In this document: in pieces, positions 1 to 5,757 of the stretch
Layout of the letters: every line of letters begins with the position of its first letter
Numbering within the stretch: position 1 is the stretch's first letter
Assembly: GCA_023430245.1 (NCBI GenBank)
Contig: JAEZBA010000559.1
Location: 1 to 5,781 of the forward strand
Source of the DNA: Pseudomonadota bacterium
GTDB lineage: Bacteria > Pseudomonadota > Alphaproteobacteria > Rhizobiales > Xanthobacteraceae
Reading direction: 5' to 3'
Length of the DNA: 5,781 nucleotides
Notes under the pieces: generated by a model
Seen by the model: the letters and a program-made list of their open reading frames with translations, nothing else
The model's database searches: none
What the model was told of the DNA's origin: nothing
Position numbers and translations under genes: made by a program

Positions 1-36
1 AGTTTTACGGGCGGGACGAGGAGTAGGAATCGCTTC

Positions 37-106
37 GTAGCCCGCATGAGCGCAGCGACATGCGGGAAAGTCGGTCCCCGGATTTCGCTTCGCTTATCCG
101 GGCTAC
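37..106. repeat. Fold-back intergenic repeat (REP-like) just after sitD
   Basis: This 70-bp element is made of two hairpins inside an outer stem. The left hairpin is CCCGCATG (41-48), a 10-base loop, then CATGCGGG (59-66). The right hairpin is CCCGGAT (77-83), a 12-base loop, then ATCCGGG (96-102). The ends GTAGCCC (37-43) and GGGCTAC (100-106) are also complementary, so the whole element is an imperfect inverted repeat, and even the loops match (AGCGCAGCGA against the reverse complement of TCGCTTCGCT, 9 of 10). It starts 7 bases after the sitD stop. From memory, elements with this core are scattered between genes in Bradyrhizobium and relatives; that is recollection, not a search. It could protect or end the sit mRNA, but no T-run follows on the minus strand, so a classical terminator is not shown. 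Confidence 0.75.
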
Positions 107-113
107 AAGGCCG

Positions 114-956
114 TCACACCGTTCTACGGCGGAGAACACCCTGTTTTGGCGCGAACAGGAAAGCCAGCACGAAGAACAACGCCTGGACCAGCACGATACA
201 GGCGCCGGTGGCGCCGTCGATATGAAAGCTGACGATGGTGCCGACAAGGGCCGAGGCCAGCGCCACGGCGGTGGCGATGGCCAGCATCCGCTCGAACGAG
301 TCGGTCAAGAGATAGGCGGTCGCGCCCGGCCCGATCAGCATGGCGATCACAAGGATGATGCCGACCGCCTTCAGGGATGCGACGATGGTGAGGGCGAGCA
401 GCACCAGCAGGCCGTAATGCAGCACCCGCACCGGCAGGCCGATGGAGCGGGCATGGTTCGGGTCGAAGCAATAGAGCAGCAGGTCTCGCCGCTTCACGAG
501 CACGATCGCGAGCGTGCCGCCGGCCACGATCGCGGTTTCGACCAGGTCGCGTGCGGTGACGCCGAGCACATTGCCGAACAGGATGTGAAGAAGGTGCTGC
601 TCGGTCTCGACCTTGGTGAACAGCACCAGCCCGAATCCGAACATGCCGGAGAAAACGATACCCATGACGGTATCTTCCTTGATCCGGCTGTTCTCCTTCA
701 GATAGCCGGTGAAGAGTGCGCAGCTTAAGCCCGCGGCGAAGGCGCCGATCGCGAGCGGTATGGAGAGCACATGCGCGATCACGATGCCCGGCAGCACCGC
801 ATGCGAGATCGCGTCGCCCATCAGCGACCAGCCCTTCAGCACCAGATAGCAGGACAGCACCGCGCAAACCGCGGCGACCAGCAGCGATACGATCAGCGCG
901 CGCTGCATGAAGGGATAGGACAGGGGCAAGGCAATCAGATCGTAGAGCGCGGTCAT
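114..956 (-). CDS. Manganese/iron ABC transporter, second membrane permease (SitD-like)
   Basis: This 280-aa inner-membrane permease of the metal ABC-3 family (ZnuB/MntB/SitC/SitD) forms the translocation channel with the adjacent permease. Most of the protein is hydrophobic, consistent with the eight or so membrane helices of the family. Family-type motifs include [10 protein letters not shown] (40-49), a cytoplasmic FDPNHARSIG (164-173) likely to contact the ATPase, [10 protein letters not shown] (210-219) and DGATG (247-251). It ends in a basic tail (RRR near 276-278). The ATG at 956 overlaps the sitC stop as ATGA and is preceded by GGAG 8 bases upstream. The frame stays open upstream into sitC, but that part is Arg-rich and has no family match, so the ATG at 956 is the start. 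It aligns without gaps to SitC, so they are paralogues. Metal choice (Mn2+ or Fe2+) is inferred from SitA and the operon promoter, not from this protein. Confidence 0.93.
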   Translation of the reverse strand: MTALYDLIALPLSYPFMQRALIVSLLVAAVCAVLSCYLVLKGWSLMGDAISHAVLPGIVIAHVLSIPLAIGAFAAGLSCALFTGYLKENSRIKEDTVMGIVFSGMFGFGLVLFTKVETEQHLLHILFGNVLGVTARDLVETAIVAGGTLAIVLVKRRDLLLYCFDPNHARSIGLPVRVLHYGLLVLLALTIVASLKAVGIILVIAMLIGPGATAYLLTDSFERMLAIATAVALASALVGTIVSFHIDGATGACIVLVQALFFVLAFLFAPKQGVLRRRTV

Positions 957-1822
957 GCCGCAAGCTCCGATCCGGCGATCCGGCGACGCCGCGCGGCTAT
1001 CATCCCGTGCTTCGGTGCGAAGATAAAGGCGGCGAGGAACACCAGCGTCTGCAGCGTGACGATCACGCCGCCGGTGGCGCCATCGAGGAAATAGCTTATG
1101 TAGGCGCCGAGGAAACTGGTGCTGACGCCAAGCGCGATCGAGATCAGGATCAGGCGCCCGAAGCGGTCGGTGAGCAGATAAGCGGTCGCGCCGGGCGTCA
1201 CCACCATCGCAATCACCAGACAAGCGCCGACCGTCTGCAGGGCAGCGACCGTACAAGCGGAGAGCAGGGTAAAGAATACGATCTTCAGCGCGCCGGTCTT
1301 GATGCCGATCGAGCGCGCGTGGCTTTCGTCGAAGAAGGTGATCATCAGATCCTTCCAAATGAAAGCCAGAATCGTCAGCGACACGCCGGCAATCGCGGCG
1401 ACCTGCACTACGTCTTCGTCGGAAATGGCGAGAATATTGCCGAGCACGATGGTCTGGATGCTCACCGAGGTCGGCCAGATCGAGGCCATCAACAGGCCGA
1501 GAGCGAACAGAGCAGTGAAGACCAGGCCGATCACCGCGTCCTCGCGCAGCCGCGACTTCTGCCTGACGAATTGCATCGCCAGCGCGGCGACGATCCCGGC
1601 GAAGAAGGCGCCGACCGCGAATGGCGCGCCGATAATATAAGCCCCCGCGACACCCGGCACGATCGAATGGGCGAGGGCGTCGCCCATCAGCGACCAGCCC
1701 TTCAGCATCAGATAGGCCGACAGAAAGGCGCAGACGCCGCCGACCAGCGCACTTACCCACATCGCCTTCAGCATGTAATTGTAACTGAACGGCACCAGCA
1801 GCTCGGCGAGCAGCGCGGTCAT
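953..1822 (-). CDS. Manganese/iron ABC transporter, first membrane permease (SitC-like)
   Basis: This 289-aa polytopic permease of the metal ABC-3 family pairs with SitD in the inner membrane to pass the metal delivered by SitA. It carries [10 protein letters not shown] (40-49), [12 protein letters not shown] (65-76), a cytoplasmic [10 protein letters not shown] (164-173) probably contacting Sit[11 protein letters not shown] (210-219) and DGATGG (247-252), then FAPKHGM and a basic tail (RRRR, 278-281). Length is normal for the family. The ATG at 1822 overlaps the sitB stop as ATGA and has AAGG 6 bases upstream inside the end of sitB; its own stop overlaps the sitD start in the same way. These overlaps imply translational coupling and equal dosage of the two permeases. 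A hand count against SitD gives about 123 identical residues of 280 with no gap. Confidence 0.94.
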   Translation of the reverse strand: MTALLAELLVPFSYNYMLKAMWVSALVGGVCAFLSAYLMLKGWSLMGDALAHSIVPGVAGAYIIGAPFAVGAFFAGIVAALAMQFVRQKSRLREDAVIGLVFTALFALGLLMASIWPTSVSIQTIVLGNILAISDEDVVQVAAIAGVSLTILAFIWKDLMITFFDESHARSIGIKTGALKIVFFTLLSACTVAALQTVGACLVIAMVVTPGATAYLLTDRFGRLILISIALGVSTSFLGAYISYFLDGATGGVIVTLQTLVFLAAFIFAPKHGMIAARRRRIAGSELAA

Positions 1823-2736
1823 GTTCCGCCTTGATCTTTCGTGCCGGGATGTTGCGCGCTCTCTGGCTTGTCGCCGTAGAACACCAGCGGGCGTTCGTCG
1901 TCGGTCAGCACGGTGACGCTGCGCGCGTCGTCATCGTCATGCAGGTCGCGGCCGCCGAGCTGGAAGTTACGCAGCACGCCGCCGAAGGCGCGCTCGAGAT
2001 TCTGTTGCGTGAAGACGTCTGCGGTACGGCCGGCCGCCAGCACGGTCCGGTTGATTAGCACCACTTGGTCGCAGAAGTCCGGAACGCTGCCGAGATTGTG
2101 CGTGGATACGAGGATGAGATGTCCGGAATCGCGCAATTCGCGCAGCAGACCGATGATTGCGCTCTCGGTCTTGACGTCGATGCCGGTGAACGGCTCGTCG
2201 AGCAGAATGATCCGGCCTTCCTGCGCCAGCGAGCGGGCAAGGAACACCCGCTTTTTCTGGCCGCCGGACAGTTCGCCGATCTGGCGGTGGCGATAGGCGG
2301 TCATGCCGACGCGCTCCAGCGCCTCGTCGACCTTGTAGCGGTCAGCACGCGAGGGCATGCGCAGAAAATTCATGTGGCCGTAGCGGCCCATCATCACCAC
2401 GGTCTCGACCAGCACCGGAAAGTTCCAGTCGACGTCCTCACTCTGCGGGACGTAGGCGACGATGTTCTTCTTGATTGCTTCGTCGACAGGCAGACCGCAC
2501 AGCCGCACCTCGCCGGCCGATGGACGCACGAAACCCATGATCGCCTTGAAGATCGTCGACTTGCCGCTGCCGTTGATGCCGACCAGCGCACAGATGCTGC
2601 CGGGGTCGAGGCTGAAGCTTGCGTCGCGTACGGCAGTGAAGCCGTTGGGATAGGTGACACTAAGGTTGCGCACGGCGATGCTGGCGCCGAGCGAGGTGTC
2701 GGCGGGCCGAACGAGCTTCTGTACCGGCGCAGTCAC
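1819..2736 (-). CDS. Manganese/iron ABC transporter, ATP-binding protein (SitB-like)
   Basis: This 305-aa ABC ATPase drives metal import from the cytoplasmic face of the SitC/SitD channel. All nucleotide-binding motifs are present: Walker [10 protein letters not shown] (53-61), Q-loop Gln98 in [10 protein letters not shown], signature LSGGQ (156-160), Walker B IILLDEP (176-182) and switch His213 in STHN. The YVPQ..VDWNFP stretch is typical of the metal-type ABC ATPases (MntB/ZnuC/SitB). The start is a GTG at 2736 with AAGGG 9 bases upstream; no ATG near there fits better. It begins 47 bases after the sitA stop and its stop overlaps the sitC start. After about residue 262 there is a tail of some 43 residues, mostly polar, with HDDDD at 266-270, longer than the core ATPase domain needs. 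Whether the tail binds metal or has another role is unknown. The nucleotide-hydrolysing role is secure; metal identity is inferred. Confidence 0.95.
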   Translation of the reverse strand: MTAPVQKLVRPADTSLGASIAVRNLSVTYPNGFTAVRDASFSLDPGSICALVGINGSGKSTIFKAIMGFVRPSAGEVRLCGLPVDEAIKKNIVAYVPQSEDVDWNFPVLVETVVMMGRYGHMNFLRMPSRADRYKVDEALERVGMTAYRHRQIGELSGGQKKRVFLARSLAQEGRIILLDEPFTGIDVKTESAIIGLLRELRDSGHLILVSTHNLGSVPDFCDQVVLINRTVLAAGRTADVFTQQNLERAFGGVLRNFQLGGRDLHDDDDARSVTVLTDDERPLVFYGDKPESAQHPGTKDQGGT

Positions 2737-2783
2737 GTGTCGAAGCCCTTTACGTCCAAAGCCTCGTCATTTCCGAAATCCCA

Positions 2784-3686
2784 TCACTTCCCGAACCCCT
2801 TGGCGATGGTTTCGACCGTCACCTTGAGCAGATCGAGATAGGAGGGCACGGGCCCGTTCGCGGCGCTGAGCGAGTCAACATAAAGCTGGCCCCCATATTT
2901 CGCGCCAGTCTCGCGCGCGACCTGCTTTGCCGCGCGGTCGGAAATCGTGCTCTCGCTGAACACCACAGGAATCTTGTTCTTGCGCACGAGGTCGATCACC
3001 CTGCGCACCTGCTTCGGCGTCCCCTGTTCGTCTGCATTGATCGGCCAGAGATAGGCTTCCTTCATGCCGAAGTCGCGGGCGAGATAGCTGAAGGCGCCCT
3101 CGCTCGTCACCAGCCAGCGCTGGTTTTCCGGGATTGTCGCGAGACGCTTGCGCAGAGGCTGGTCCAGCGCCTTGATCTTCGCCGAATAATCGGCGGCGTT
3201 CTTGTTGTAGGTGTCGGCATTCTTGGGGTCGAATTTGACGAGAGCCTTGCGGATGTTTTCGACATAGATCAGCGCGTTCGAGGGCGACATCCATGCGTGC
3301 GGATTGGGGCGTCCGTCATAGGGGCCCTCCGTGATGCTGATCGGAACGATATCCGCGGTAACGACCGCAAGCGGCACGCCGCGCACATTGTCGAAAAATC
3401 GTTCGAACCAGCGCTCGAGGTTGAAGCCGTTCCACAACACGAGGTCGGCGGCCTGCGCCTTGACGATATCGAGGGGCGTCGGCTGGTAATCGTGGATCTC
3501 GGCGCCGGGCTTGGTGATCGATTCCACGATCGCCTTATCGCCCGCAACGTTCTGGGCGATGTCCTGAATGACGGTGAATGTGGTGACGACCCGGAACGGT
3601 TTGTCGGGCACCTGGGCTCCGGCCGGCGACACAAGGGTGGCGATGGCGAGCACCAAGGCAGTCGCAAAAAGTCGAAAAGAATTCAT
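2784..3686 (-). CDS. Periplasmic manganese/iron-binding protein of the sit ABC transporter (SitA-like)
   Basis: This 300-aa cluster A-I (TroA/PsaA/MntA type) solute-binding protein picks up the metal in the periplasm and hands it to SitC/SitD. The first 24 residues form a signal peptide (Arg5, hydrophobic core, AGA before Gln25); there is no lipobox, so it should be soluble. The four expected metal ligands are visible: His65 (in AEIHDYQPTP), His130 (NPHAWMSP), Glu196 (TSEGAFSYL) and Asp271 (YVDSLS). This His-His-Glu-Asp set fits Mn2+/Fe2+ proteins. Zinc-type ZnuA proteins usually have three His and a His/acid-rich loop, which is absent here. The ATG at 3686 places the signal peptide correctly; the ribosome site is weak (GGGA about 13 bases upstream). 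It is first in sitABCD, with its own promoter and Mur-type boxes. Fe2+ as substrate cannot be ruled out. Confidence 0.95.
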   Translation of the reverse strand: MNSFRLFATALVLAIATLVSPAGAQVPDKPFRVVTTFTVIQDIAQNVAGDKAIVESITKPGAEIHDYQPTPLDIVKAQAADLVLWNGFNLERWFERFFDNVRGVPLAVVTADIVPISITEGPYDGRPNPHAWMSPSNALIYVENIRKALVKFDPKNADTYNKNAADYSAKIKALDQPLRKRLATIPENQRWLVTSEGAFSYLARDFGMKEAYLWPINADEQGTPKQVRRVIDLVRKNKIPVVFSESTISDRAAKQVARETGAKYGGQLYVDSLSAANGPVPSYLDLLKVTVETIAKGFGK

Positions 3687-3721
3687 GTCTCAGACGGCTT
3701 CCCGATCGGCTGAACTGCAAC

Positions 3722-3736
3722 TGCGAATTATTCGCA
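3722..3736. promoter_or_regulatory. Candidate Mur/Fur-type operator overlapping the sitA -10 box
   Basis: TGCGAATTATTCGCA is a perfect 7-bp inverted repeat around one central base. It shares one base with the -10 box and covers the expected transcription start near 3729, so a bound repressor would block RNA polymerase. The TGC(G/A)AAT-type half-sites resemble Mur-responsive sequences known from rhizobial sitABCD promoters, where the Fur-family protein Mur represses in the presence of Mn2+. A further half-site, TGCAA, lies at 3716-3720. Which regulator binds is inferred; Fur is the main alternative. It does not look like a Zur site or an Irr (ICE) motif. Confidence 0.72.
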
Positions 3737-3764
3737 ATATAGGAGGATGGGCCGGGACCGTCAA
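3736..3764 (-). promoter_or_regulatory. Sigma-70-type promoter of sitABCD
   Basis: Read on the minus strand, TTGACG (3764-3759) is followed by a 17-base spacer and TATATT (3741-3736). Five of six bases match the -35 consensus and five of six match the -10, with ideal spacing. Transcription would start near 3729, leaving a leader of about 43 bases before the sitA ATG. Nothing else in the leader looks like a riboswitch; it is too short for one. Confidence 0.8.
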
Positions 3765-3770
3765 GCTAGT

Positions 3771-3785
3771 TGCGAGTGATTTGCA
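3771..3785. promoter_or_regulatory. Second, weaker Mur/Fur-type box upstream of the sitA -35
   Basis: TGCGAGTGATTTGCA matches 12 of 15 bases of the palindrome that overlaps the -10 box, and 5 of its 7 arm pairs are complementary. It lies 6 bases upstream of the -35 hexamer, with its centre 49 bp from the centre of the other box. Paired Mur sites are known in front of rhizobial sitABCD, so this may be the second site. Binding is inferred. Confidence 0.5.
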
Positions 3786-3846
3786 AGTAGCAGGCGTGGC
3801 GTGTTGGCAGATTTCGTGCCGGCGCCGGCGCAGCGACGGTGCGGAA

Positions 3847-3891
3847 GCCAGCGCACAGGCGCTGCGTAGGCCAGCGCACAAAAGGGTGCGC
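3847..3891. repeat. Short direct repeats and hairpins between the 172-aa gene and the sit promoter
   Basis: GCCAGCGCACA occurs twice, at 3847-3857 and 3870-3880, 23 bases apart. The second copy runs into a hairpin with stem GCGCAC (3874-3879), loop AAAAGG and GTGCGC (3886-3891). The first copy contains AGCGC (3850-3854) pairing with GCGCT (3859-3863). The hairpins follow the stop of the 172-aa gene and might slow or end its transcript, but there is no T-run after them on the minus strand. The function is unknown. Confidence 0.45.
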
Positions 3892-3908
3892 GCGTTGGCG
3901 CAGGGGCT

Positions 3909-4427
3909 TTACTGGAAGACCTGATACCGGATCGAAGCCGGCGGACGCCGCTGATCCGGCGCCAGGGTGATGGTGTCCATCGCCTGCGGTGCTGCGGCCT
4001 TCTGGGTCTGCGTCGCCGCCGGCTTCGGCTGTGGCTGGTTCTCGAGCGCCAGTGTCGAGGTGGTCCCGAGCAGGGAAAAGATCAGCGCCATCACCCACAT
4101 CGCGATCGAGATCATCGATGTCCACATGGCGAAGGTGAGATAGGTGTCACGCAGCACGGTCGCGCTGGCCCATTGCGCATAGGATTCCGGCGGCCGGAAA
4201 TCCTTGTCGATGTAGAGCCACATTTCGGTGCGGCGATAATCCTTGGTCAGCGCCTCGCGCGCCTTGAGCACCAGGACGAAGGCCATGACTGTGGTGAGAA
4301 ATCCGCCGGTCTGAAACGCCATCTTCGGGTCGAACGACATGCCGGTCATGACGCAGAAAATGCCGAGCGAGGCGAACCCGCAGGCTCGCAAAACCGTCTC
4401 GTAGGCAATGCGGCGCATATGCTCCAT
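3909..4427 (-). CDS. Unrecognised 172-aa membrane protein with Pro/Ala/Gln-rich tail
   Basis: I do not recognise the family. The protein has hydrophobic segments at about 13-32, 36-56 and 97-120, with a soluble stretch (57-95) rich in charged residues that contains ALTKDYRRTEMWL and RPPE. The last 52 residues (121-172) are rich in Pro, Ala and Gln and look disordered. The ATG at 4427 has GAGG 5 bases upstream; an ATG at residue 4 is less well placed. Residues 1-120 align without gaps to the 120-aa gene just upstream (29 identities by hand count, including S31-F32-x-P34, G41-G42, T67-E68-x-W70-L71 and R78-P79), so the two are probably paralogues. The gap between them is 116 bases. The sit promoter begins about 145 bases downstream, so it is probably not part of the sit operon. 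No function is proposed. Confidence 0.78.
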   Translation of the reverse strand: MEHMRRIAYETVLRACGFASLGIFCVMTGMSFDPKMAFQTGGFLTTVMAFVLVLKAREALTKDYRRTEMWLYIDKDFRPPESYAQWASATVLRDTYLTFAMWTSMISIAMWVMALIFSLLGTTSTLALENQPQPKPAATQTQKAAAPQAMDTITLAPDQRRPPASIRYQVFQ

Positions 4428-4543
4428 GGTCGCCTCTAAAAGACCTCGGCTGGCTCAATCTAGCAAAACGGAGAGTCCGATACCGCTCACGAACCGGTGT
4501 GCGGGCAGCATGCGCGACCGGAGCTCGACCGAGCCAATGTCCC

Positions 4544-4906
4544 TCATGCCCATGACAGCAGCAGCCCCAGACCCAACATCACCGAAGCAATTCCGGATGC
4601 TGTCTTGGCGGCGCGAAACAGCAGAGTCTCCAGCCTCTCGCAGGCCCCGGCGCGTCCATCGTCCCCGACCGGGCGATCGCCGGGCTCCATCACCAGCCAT
4701 GGCTCCGTCGCTACCACCCTATCCTCGGTCAGAAGCAGGGCCCGGACCAGCATGACGCAGGCGAAAAACATCGCCACCGAGCCTCCGAGCACCAGGGCCA
4801 AGGGAGGATTGAAACTGTAGGCCAGCATCAGAATGCCGGCCGCAAAAGCCGAAACGCCGGCGTCGCGGGCAATCGTGAAGAACGCAAAGCGCGCAAATGT
4901 ATCCAT
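4544..4906 (-). CDS. Unrecognised 120-aa membrane protein, paralogue of the 172-aa neighbour
   Basis: The family is not recognised. Hydrophobic stretches lie at about 16-34, 36-60 and 97-118, separated by a hydrophilic segment (61-95) with TEPWL and RP. An upstream in-frame GTG at 4933 would add nine residues, but a strong AAAGGAGA (4914-4921) sits 7 bases before the ATG at 4906, inside that extension, so I take 4906 as the start. The choice is supported by the gap-free alignment with the 172-aa downstream gene, which begins exactly at this Met. It lacks that paralogue's Pro-rich tail. A 222-base gap separates it from the membrane-protein pair upstream, so it may have its own promoter, although none is convincing. 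No function is proposed. Confidence 0.75.
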   Translation of the reverse strand: MDTFARFAFFTIARDAGVSAFAAGILMLAYSFNPPLALVLGGSVAMFFACVMLVRALLLTEDRVVATEPWLVMEPGDRPVGDDGRAGACERLETLLFRAAKTASGIASVMLGLGLLLSWA

Positions 4907-4910
4907 GCGG

Positions 4911-4927
4911 GTCTCTCCTTTAGAGAC
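4911..4927 (-). promoter_or_regulatory. Shine-Dalgarno hairpin before the 120-aa gene
   Basis: In the mRNA, GUCUCU pairs perfectly with AGAGAC (six base pairs) around the loop AAAGG. The ribosome-binding core AAAGGAG is thus partly in the loop and partly in the stem. The hairpin ends 4 bases before the start codon. It decides the start at 4906 and might tune translation; that regulatory role is inference. Confidence 0.5.
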
Positions 4928-4971
4928 TGACACTTGCCCCTTGAACTCTCCCCTCCAAAACTCGTCTCAAC

Positions 4972-5009
4972 CAAGCAAGCGCTGTGCCGCCGAGCAAGCG
5001 CTGTGCCGC
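4972..5009. repeat. Two-copy 19-bp tandem repeat
   Basis: Units at 4972-4990 and 4991-5009 are adjacent and differ at one base (CAA or CGA, then GCAAGCGCTGTGCCGC in both). They lie in the gap upstream of the 120-aa gene. A 10-base piece, CCGCAAAACG, at the end of the second unit recurs near 5055-5064. Nothing here looks coding. The repeat may be a replication-slippage product or a pair of protein sites; its function is unknown. Confidence 0.7.
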
Positions 5010-5080
5010 AAAACGCAGCATCCTCGCCGAAACGCGGCCAATGTCAGGCTGGTTCCGCAAAACGGCAGGAAAACGTCATA

Positions 5081-5101
5081 GCGCCGGTCCGGACGCGGCG
5101 C
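5081..5101. terminator. GC-rich hairpin, possible end of the two-gene membrane operon
   Basis: GCGCCG (5081-5086) and CGGCGC (5096-5101) form a perfect stem, and the loop contains the palindrome GTCCGGAC. It starts 28 bases after the stop of the 108-aa gene on the minus strand. It is followed there by TATGACGTTTT, with only a short, interrupted T-run, so termination is plausible but weakly supported. Confidence 0.35.
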
Positions 5102-5128
5102 CTGTCAAAAATTGCTGATTTTCGACGG

Positions 5129-5455
5129 TCAGAGGCCGATTCGGAGAAAATTGCCGATCGCCGGAATGGTCAGGATCGCCGTCCCGGCCAGCCAGATCCA
5201 GAGCGATGTCACGGTCGAATCGTCCTTGGCCCCGATATAGCGCTCGTACAGGGCCGCCGGGATGCCGCCGAGGATCACGGTCGCGGTCGACAGCATCAGC
5301 GACGCGAAATAAGCGATCGCGGCGGTCGAACCGAACAGCGGCTCCGCCATCAGATAGATCGAGACCTGAAACACGATCACGAAGAACGGATTGAAAATGC
5401 CATTGATCATGCCGAAGAAGGCGATGCCGATATAATAGAAACTGCGTTCGTTCAT
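5129..5455 (-). CDS. Unrecognised 108-aa multi-span membrane protein
   Basis: No family is recognised. The protein is strongly hydrophobic, with segments at about 7-36 (possibly a hairpin around NGIFNPF), 43-67 and 84-106, and a short polar loop YERYIGAKDDS (70-80). A longer frame reaches 5545, but its extra 30 residues are the shadow of the upstream gene. The ATG at 5455 overlaps the upstream stop as ATGA, a typical coupled start, and gives a clean N-terminus (MNERSFYY). The overlap says it is co-translated with the YggT-like gene and may work with it in the inner membrane. This is a guess from position only. Confidence 0.72.
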   Translation of the reverse strand: MNERSFYYIGIAFFGMINGIFNPFFVIVFQVSIYLMAEPLFGSTAAIAYFASLMLSTATVILGGIPAALYERYIGAKDDSTVTSLWIWLAGTAILTIPAIGNFLRIGL

Positions 5456-5757
5456 TGGCCGCTTGCCTTCAGCAGGCCGCTGGCGAAGACAACAATGAAC
5501 AGCAGCAGCCTGAGCCAGAACAGCCAGACGAAACCGAACAGCCATAAGACAACAGGGGCCGCTGCCTTCGGGGTCAGGGGAGCGATGATCCTCAGGAACG
5601 GATCGGTGATCGCGCAGAAACCGCGCCAGATATAGTTCTTCGAGTCGGGCTCGACGAACAGCCCGAGCACGGCGCGCCCCAGCATGGTGTACATCATCAC
5701 CGCCAGAACGAAGTTCGGCAGGCTGATATACCAGATGCTCCAGAAAGACGATTGCAC
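5452..5757 (-). CDS. Small membrane protein, YggT-like (start uncertain, may extend past the window)
   Basis: A protein of 101 aa as written, with hydrophobic stretches at about 11-34 and 66-93. Between them, ITDPFLRIIAPLTP (50-63) resembles the motif found between the membrane helices of YggT-family proteins, where a TDP/TQP stretch is followed by a short amphipathic piece rich in Arg and Pro. The match is by eye and the family call is tentative. The GTG at 5757 is a possible start, but its ribosome site is poor and the frame stays open for eight more codons to the window edge, so the N-terminus may lie outside. The stop overlaps the start of the 108-aa gene. YggT proteins are inner-membrane proteins of poorly known role, linked in places to osmotic stress; I infer nothing more here. 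Confidence 0.62.
   Translation of the reverse strand: MQSSFWSIWYISLPNFVLAVMMYTMLGRAVLGLFVEPDSKNYIWRGFCAITDPFLRIIAPLTPKAAAPVVLWLFGFVWLFWLRLLLFIVVFASGLLKASGQ

Noticed and set aside
60..728. 222-codon open frame on the plus strand opposite sitD
   Set aside because: Composition (Gln/His/Asp/Arg-rich, no domain) is that of an antisense shadow in high-GC DNA.
957..1760. Long upstream extension of the sitD reading frame through the whole sitC region, giving a 548-aa frame
   Set aside because: The extension is Arg/Ala-rich and overlaps sitC, which is a clear family member in another frame. The ATGA junction with its Shine-Dalgarno marks the true sitD start.
1007..2841. Several long plus-strand frames (275 and 258 codons) opposite sitC and sitB
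   Set aside because: They mirror well-identified minus-strand genes and show the same shadow composition, with no recognisable motifs.
3687..3735. Manganese riboswitch or other structured leader before sitA
   Set aside because: The leader from the predicted start is only about 43 bases, with no yybP-ykoY-like structure; control by DNA-binding repressor boxes explains it better.
4428..4543. TAGATT in the gap before the 172-aa gene as a -10 box
   Set aside because: No acceptable -35 lies 16-18 bases upstream, so I do not call a promoter.
5075..5108. TTGACA on the minus strand (5108-5103) as a promoter for the 120-aa gene
   Set aside because: The only -10-like hexamer nearby, TATGAC, is 22 bases away, and the spacer is occupied by the GC-rich hairpin. 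At 17 bases the sequence is GGCGCT, which is not a -10.
4934..5635. 233-codon plus-strand frame across the intergenic gap and the 108-aa gene
   Set aside because: It runs antisense to two overlapping membrane-protein genes, has a low-complexity polar composition and no good ribosome site.
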